A stretch of 64,000 nucleotides of DNA from Puccinia triticina. Its lineage: Eukaryota; Basidiomycota; Pucciniomycetes; Pucciniales; Pucciniaceae. Position numbers and translations under genes: made by a program. The stretch lies in NCBI RefSeq assembly GCF_026914185.1, contig NC_070563.1:434001-498000 (forward strand), written 5' to 3'. The notes under the pieces were generated by a model. That model saw only the letters and a program-made list of their open reading frames with translations. It searched no databases and had not been told where the DNA came from. Numbering within the stretch: position 1 is the first letter of the stretch; each line of letters opens with the position of its first letter. Below are positions 58,163 through 64,000 of the stretch, piece after piece.

Positions 58163-60602
58163 TCGTCAAAAGCTCGGTTAGCAAATAGGTGGACCCGCAT
58201 GGGAGACAACAAGCTGACACAAGCAATAGTCGACGACTGCATACCACGTTACCCTGAGAATGAACCTCCGACGCCGGTCCAAGTCGACGCGGTGGCTAAT
58301 CTGGTCGGCAGAAGTCACACCTTTGTCATGGCTGGGACGGGTTGTGGTAAATCTCGCATCTCGGAGATGTACTACAACCTATTTGCCAAGTCGAGGAAGG
58401 CCGTCATCCTTGTGCTGAATCCGCTCAATGATTTGGGCGACAATCAGGTTCTAGAGAAAACAGCTGCCGGGTACACTGCTGGTAATCTGAAAAATCAAAA
58501 CTTCACGCCGGAAGTTGCGGCCAATATCCAGAAAGGAAAATATAATTTTGTATACCTTAGCCCGGAGGTATTCTTGAACAACGCCATGTTTTCCAAAATC
58601 TACCATGACTCATCCTTCCAAGATCGCCTGGCCTTGATCGTGGTGGATGAAGCCCATATGATCTACAGCTGGGGACTCGTTGCCAACAAACAAGCCAAGA
58701 AGTCATCCGCGCACAAGTGCCATCAAGATCAAGCCGTATTTTGTTTGTCGTACGGGGACCTGGGCCGTCAAATGATGGCTACCAAGAACACACCTGTCCT
58801 CTTCCTTTTGGCAACATGCTGTCCTATTGCTGTCACAGAGATTCTTAAAAGTCTCAAAATCCCCGAGGTTAATATCAGCTTCTCCCGTGCTGAACTTACC
58901 TGGCCAGAGCTTCGAATACTGCGATTCCCGATGGATTTCTCCCTCAAGTCGGCCAAAGATCTCTTAGATATGTTCCCAGGAAAAGACAAAGTTGAGAATG
59001 AAGCAATGGTACCTACTTTGATATACTCTAGGTACAAGAAATGCAACACTTCAAGTCATGAAGGTTGCAAATGAGGCTCACAATACCGCTGGCGAAGAAT
59101 TTAATCCCAATAGTCCCCTGATTCGCAGGTTTTATGCCAGCACCGGCGACATGGACAAGGAGGATACGATCTCCGGTTATGAGCGGGCTGATTTTTCGTG
59201 TATCTCATGTACGATGGCCTTGGGGCTTGGCCAGAATTGGAAAAGGGTTCGGCGAGTGATCCACATGGGCCGCGGCGATCCATTGTGTATCAGTCAGATG
59301 ATTGGACGTTGCGGGCGCGATGGTAAGACAGGATTGGCAATCCTTTTCGTCGAGAAAAAGAGAAAATTTGGTCTGAACACCCCGGAAGCCATCAAGAAGG
59401 CCGACAAGCAAGCCAATGACACTCGAATGGATGCCCTCGCCATCACGCCGGTCTGCATCCGCATAGCCCTTTCAATAGACAACTTGTGAGACATTTTCAT
59501 AAGCTGAAATTGAATATGTATGGCAAACTTACTTTATTATTGGCGTGATTTCAGGCATGGATACATACCCATGGACCAAGACAATATAAATTACATCCAC
59601 AAAGAATCTCGCGAGGTTACTGAAAATTTTAAGCCATGCAAATGCTCTAATTGTGCACCCAAGGAGGCGCAGTATTTAAAGGCTCGAATGAAACAGATTA
59701 GCAATAAAAACTTTGATCCAATCTTAGAAAATCCAAAAGAAGTACCTGGCCCACTTCCGGTGACAAAACCAACCGAGAAACTCTCGCATGTTGCCAAGCC
59801 AAAAGAGCGAGATCTCAGACCGATCGAACTAAAATTGTACTATATATTGATTGAGTCATTCAAGCACTTTTTTTTTGAGACTTACAGGCGCCCGCAATCC
59901 TTTTCACTCGAACAAATATTTGGGCCCACAGAGGCCGATGCCATTACAAGAAACATGGACAGCGTTAAAACTAGGAGTGATATTGCTAATCATGTCGGTG
60001 GAGAACAACTGAGCCGCGAGTTAGATATGCTTGAAGAAACCTTGAACAACTTCTGAGATGGGCCAGATTACCAAGCCTATTTGAGGGAACTAGACAAGTA
60101 CTCAAAACATATTGATAATGAAATGGAGCGGCTCCAAAACTTAAAAAGAAAGGTCCCAACCAAGGAAACAGCCTGGTCAAAAAATCAAGCTAATTTGCCA
60201 GAGCAGTCAACATCCACCCAAAGTATTGCCGCACTTCCAAGATCCAATGTACCCGTGCTTGGAGAAGGTGAAGGAACGCCAACGATGACCCAGGTTCGAA
60301 AGCCAAGGGCTACCGCAAGACAAGTGGAAGAAAACCGGCGGGTGCGTGCGGAGAACAAGTCAAAAAAGAAGGAGCAGGACGCCAAAAGGAAGTCAGAAAA
60401 AAAGAAGAAGTGGGAGGAGGACAAGATTGTCCTAGAGGACTTCAAAAAGACTTACGCTGATAAGAGACCAAGAATTGCGTGCGTAATCAATCTTCATCTC
60501 CGCTGTCAGAATCGTTGTGGCTGCTGCTTTCGCAGTTGTCCCTGCCACTACTTTCCAAATCATCCTCTGATTTGCCTGGTTCTGAATCTCCCTTTGAACT
60601 GA
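58163..60602 (+). pseudogene. RecQ-like DNA helicase, main part
   Basis: A superfamily 2 helicase of the RecQ type expanded in rust fungi (from memory). The frame resumes at 58163 with SSKARLANRWTR, then TPVQVDAVANLV, Walker A MAGTGCGKSRI, ILVLNPLNDLGDNQV, YLSPEVFL, the DEAH box IVVDEAHMIYSWG, and after a one-base shift near 59030, RRFYASTGDMDKEDTISGYE, ALGLGQNWKRVRRVIHMGRG and CISQMIGRCGRDG (motifs V-VI). An intron (about 59486-59553) leads to HGYIPMDQDNINYI and a zinc-type KPCKCSNC. A TGA at 60054-60056 precedes a lysine-rich coiled-coil-like tail (to 60602). Damage: split start, frameshift, stop; so a pseudogene. Convergent with the DUF6589 gene. Confidence 0.85.
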
Positions 60603-60675
60603 CATCTGATTCACCGTTGTTTTCTTGCTGCATTTGATTTTTGAATTGGTGGCTCCAGTTCTTTACCGGTGGCGG

Positions 60676-63160
60676 TCAAAGTTTGTTGAGGCGTTTCCCC
60701 TTCTGCATAAAGATTTTTTTCATTTTTTTTATCCCTGTAGCGTAGAAATCATCGACTTCCTTTGGGATATGTTTGTCAAGCTTGCTGGCAACGTAGCATA
60801 GATCGTTTTGTCGACACATCCGCAAGCAGTTGTTGAGCAAAACTAGATCAATGTGATTGTGATGAACTTGTCCGATTGCTTCCTTCGCGCAGTCTGTTAT
60901 CAATGTACCTACTAAGTCTTGGAGCTACAAAGAGAAAATAGTCAGTTATTGGCAAAGAACTCGTATTTAATATGAAAAGATTAGAAAAAATTGTACCAAG
61001 GGGACAATTGGAGAATACACATCCTTTAGTCAATCAATGTTAGCGCCTTGACCAGTGTGATTGAAGAAGTGCTTTAGCCAATAGTTTTGGTTTTTGAGGT
61101 ACCGATCCTTTGCAACAAAATGTTTTTGTTTTCCATTTGGCGCAATAAACATTGAGTGTTTGATGAGTTTTCCGAGTCCTGGGGGTAAAACTTCGTTGAG
61201 AAGCAAGATCATTCTGGGAAGTTGGATTGAGTAGTTTGTAAGTTTCTTGATTCCTTTCAAAAGGACAGCCCAGCGCTTCCAAACATTCATGATCCAACCA
61301 ATATCTCCGGCTTGCATTGCCAAGTTACCCTCAACAACGGTTGCGAAATCAGACAGTCGCAAGATCAAATTCCTTAGCTTTGGCAAGGTATGAAGTTTGG
61401 CAGCTTCCTTAGCCTCAATCGAAAAAAACGCTTGTAAGTTTCATCAACGATTTCTTTGATCCTTGTGTTAGAAAGTTGTGGGAGCTTCTCCGTAAGATGT
61501 TGCTCTGCGATCCCCATAACAACCCTGTGGATAGAATAAACTGGTTAAGAAAAGAAATAACACTTTGAACAAATGAAGGAGATCGTATAAAACTTACATG
61601 AGACAATGTACTAGGCTTGCTTTCTGAATCTTCTCGATGTTTTTAATCATGCTAGTGAAATCCTTTTTGTCTAGCATTTTCTTGAAAGGTATACCTAATC
61701 CGTCCAAAATTCGCCAGGCGCCTGAGTCACGAGCATCAGATGTATCACCGAGTTGCTTGGAGTAGATAGCCTGACCAATGTTCCACAAGGTATGCGCACC
61801 ACCCAAGATCGTAACAATGTTAAGGAGACTTTCTTCTTCGTGCCTGCTTGGTATGCGTTGTGTTCAGAGAGTTGTGATATTAGTACAGGTTGCCAAATCA
61901 CCATCCACCACTTGAACTCGAGAGGCAAAATCGGACATGGAAGCGGTTGATTGATCAACAATTGCATTGAAAACTTCACCGGCCCCTTGAGCTGAGTTAT
62001 CTGAAGCAATCATTAGCTTCAGCATCGTGATATCTGGGATCTCGGCTGATATTTATTCAACAACTGGCCGATTTTTATTGACGGATACGTAGGAATCGGC
62101 TTGAGTGGCAAGATGGTCAAGGAGAGCTGAAGTTTTTTGGCTTTTTATAACCAACTCCCACTGAACTTCCACCTGGGATGTTGGTAAGAACATTTGAGAG
62201 TGGACGTCAAAGCTGCTTGCATTTGACATGGCCTGTTGGTAACTTTCAACCGTGAGATCGGATGCGGAGACCGACGAGACAAGCTTCGGATTTGGGTGAT
62301 TGACATAGCCCCATGTGCCATGGAACATGCGACTAGAGTGGCCAACAGATTTTGTGTGTACTCTTTGTTCGAAATTGAGATTATAAAAACATAAAAAGGC
62401 CCCAAGGGATGGCGCAATTGGTTTGGCAATAGCTTGGGAGATCTGAAGGCAAGACCGGCGTCCAAGGGTGTTCAGCGCAAGTTGAGCGGTCCTTTGAGAG
62501 GAAGACAAACCAATATAATTTAAAAAGACGGAGACCCAATTGGTGACCCCGCTGGCAAGGAAGGTTACAGAATTTGTTAGTTGGGGCCCGTTGTTTCTTT
62601 GGTTTTTGACAAAAGCAAACATTGCGCAGATGGTTTTGGCAACCTGTATTAATAAAAAAATAAATCAAAATCAGTCTTGAGCTGCTAGCCACAACAAAAA
62701 AAGTAGTAAAACCTTGAAAGACTGAGGAACATACCATGTAGGCTTGTTTGTTGTGATCAAAGGGCAAGTTCATGTCAATCTCATCTGTTGGATTGACTCC
62801 ATTTCCATCCAGATTGGTTGGAGGGATGGAATTGTTCTCTTCCATTGGCTCATCATCATCATTTGCTAGATGTGGATTGGTGGCCGTGCCAGGTTGAAAG
62901 CTTAGCTTGGGGTAGATTAATTGAAATAGGAAAGGCATGTGGGCTGTGACAAGTTCGTGGTCTCGAGTATGTTTGGATTCTGGCAAAAAGATATCTTCTG
63001 TAATTGACTTTGTGCTGTGGTACGCGCCCTCCGGGTAAGCGCCACTCGGCGGTTTTTGCATCTGGACGATCTCTGTTGCCTGTTTTTGCACATATAAGTC
63101 AACAAAAAATTAGTAAGATTGAACAATTATGATACATGGAAGCTTAGAGATAGATGAAAA
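60676..63160 (-). pseudogene. DUF6589-type protein, degenerate
   Basis: The order and wording fit the basidiomycete DUF6589 family as I remember it; its function is unknown and a transposon origin is often suspected. Pieces on the minus strand: an N-terminal exon (63091 down to about 62730, with a polar DEIDMNLPFDHNKQAYM end), TICAMFAFVKNQRNNGPQLTNSV after an intron, GLSSSQRTAQLALNTLG, then IPDITMLKLMIASDNSAQGAG, VQVVDGDLATCTNI, GGAHTLWNIGQAIYSKQLGD, KDFTSMIKNIEKIQKASLVH, ATVVEGNLAMQAGDIGWIMN, LPRMILLLNEVLPPG, KHFVAKDRYLKNQNYWLKHF and a last exon ending at 60676. In-frame stops occur near 62053, 61864 and 61033, the last two probably from CGA codons. The 5' end is not resolved. Confidence 0.75.
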
Positions 63161-64000
63161 TACATTACCTCGTCAAGTATGTATTTATCTCATTGAGCTT
63201 TCCCTTTTTTTTTGACAAACAAAAGCGCTGAGCGTTCCGAAGAGCTTCAAAGTAGACTGCCATCCTCGCTTAGTCCTCCAATATCGACGTTTAAAAGCAA
63301 TGGTAGAATTGCTGATTGTCAGAAAGGAAATCAGGAATGACTTCGGAGCATGATTCATCTTGGAGATAATGTTTCAGATCGCCGTGATTTTTGAAGTTTC
63401 CGTTTGAATGATCCTTTTCTTGTGGTTGAACTGAATGTTTTGTCGGACCATGTTGAATCAGAGGAATTTTTAAGAGGTCAAGAGAAAGGGAGGACGGTAG
63501 TTGGATTTGGGATGATCAGACTCGGATAGGACGGTGATTGGATTTCGGATGGGTTGTTTTTTGGATGATTGGAGGGACTCGCTGTATGCGGCGGGTTGAG
63601 GGAGAGAGAGGGAGGTCAAAAAAAAGTGCGGCCGTTGAGAGGAAAGTCAGAAAGAGCGGAAAAAAGAAGGCCTGCAATGAAAAAAAGAGGGAAGGAAAAC
63701 GTCATGGGTTTGCCAGCAAGCGGCAAAGAAACTCAAAGGTTGAATGTTTTTTTCGGGCATCAGGGGGATGGATTGCTGAAAATCTGAATACACAGTTTGA
63801 TAACTAAAATTACAACCTTCATGGGGTTAGGAGGAGAAATGAACTTGTTGAAAACTCTGGGCTGTAGGGGGTGGCGACATTGTCTACCACCAAAGGATGC
63901 AGATTCTCTCAGGCCAAAAGGCCTGATTAGTCATAAGAGGACCCTGGCAAGCGCGGCCAGAGGGTACTCATGAAAATCAATTCAAAAATTGTAAGTTGAC
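63161..64000. other. Gene-free right edge
   Basis: Probable promoter of the DUF6589 gene, then GA-rich sequence (63590-63730) with overlapping meaningless frames. I found no terminal repeat here that pairs with sequence left of the RecQ-like gene. Confidence 0.4.

Overview
The window looks like a gene-poor, repeat-rich stretch of a basidiomycete nuclear genome, most likely a rust fungus (Pucciniales, Puccinia-like). The reasons are many short GT-AG introns in the host genes, a RecQ-like helicase beside a DUF6589-type gene (both expanded in rusts and other basidiomycetes, from memory), and dense layers of LTR elements, Helitron and MITEs. The species assignment is inference.

Layout. 1-16.2 kb is the host gene island: the 5' part of ribonucleotide reductase large subunit (RNR1, minus, runs off the left edge), two unrecognised minus-strand ORFs, a 1.4-kb inverted MITE dimer (5725-7120), a short-chain dehydrogenase (minus, 7302-9006), a secreted glycine-rich protein with a cysteine-containing tail (plus, 10123-12006), and a CLC-3/4/5-type chloride transporter (minus, 12152-16233). 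16.2-24 kb is repeat debris: a MITE carrying a nested 1.1-kb CACCA-ended transposon, and the integrase C-terminus/chromodomain of a dead Gypsy element.

24-36 kb is a Helitron neighbourhood, all on the plus strand. A two-domain OB-like protein (24003-25241) is followed by a Helitron Rep-helicase (27.4-34.2 kb) and a second OB-like protein (35271-35910). The Helitron carries a 180-bp MITE in an intron. Its helicase is split by a 2.6-kb TIR element with a TA target duplication, and that element contains a captured fragment of a 2-methylcitrate dehydratase (PrpD) gene.

36-47 kb has no host gene I can support. It holds solo LTRs, a 1.33-kb TIR element, a 3.2-kb CACCA-ended element full of hairpins, and a palindromic MITE. 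47-64 kb contains a RecQ-like helicase gene (plus) whose ninth codon is split by a complete 9.4-kb Gypsy element (minus, 48715-58162), and a convergent DUF6589 gene (minus, 60.7-63.2 kb). The Gypsy element itself is interrupted between RNase H and integrase by a 900-bp solo LTR.

The most interesting leads are: the RecQ/DUF6589 pair as a possible mobile module; the OB-like proteins flanking the Helitron; the PrpD-carrying nested transposon; and three unusual features of the Gypsy element (a primer site matching the inside of tRNA-Tyr, a U-UUU-UUA slippery site at the end of gag, and five copies of a module that begins with a consensus 5' splice site).
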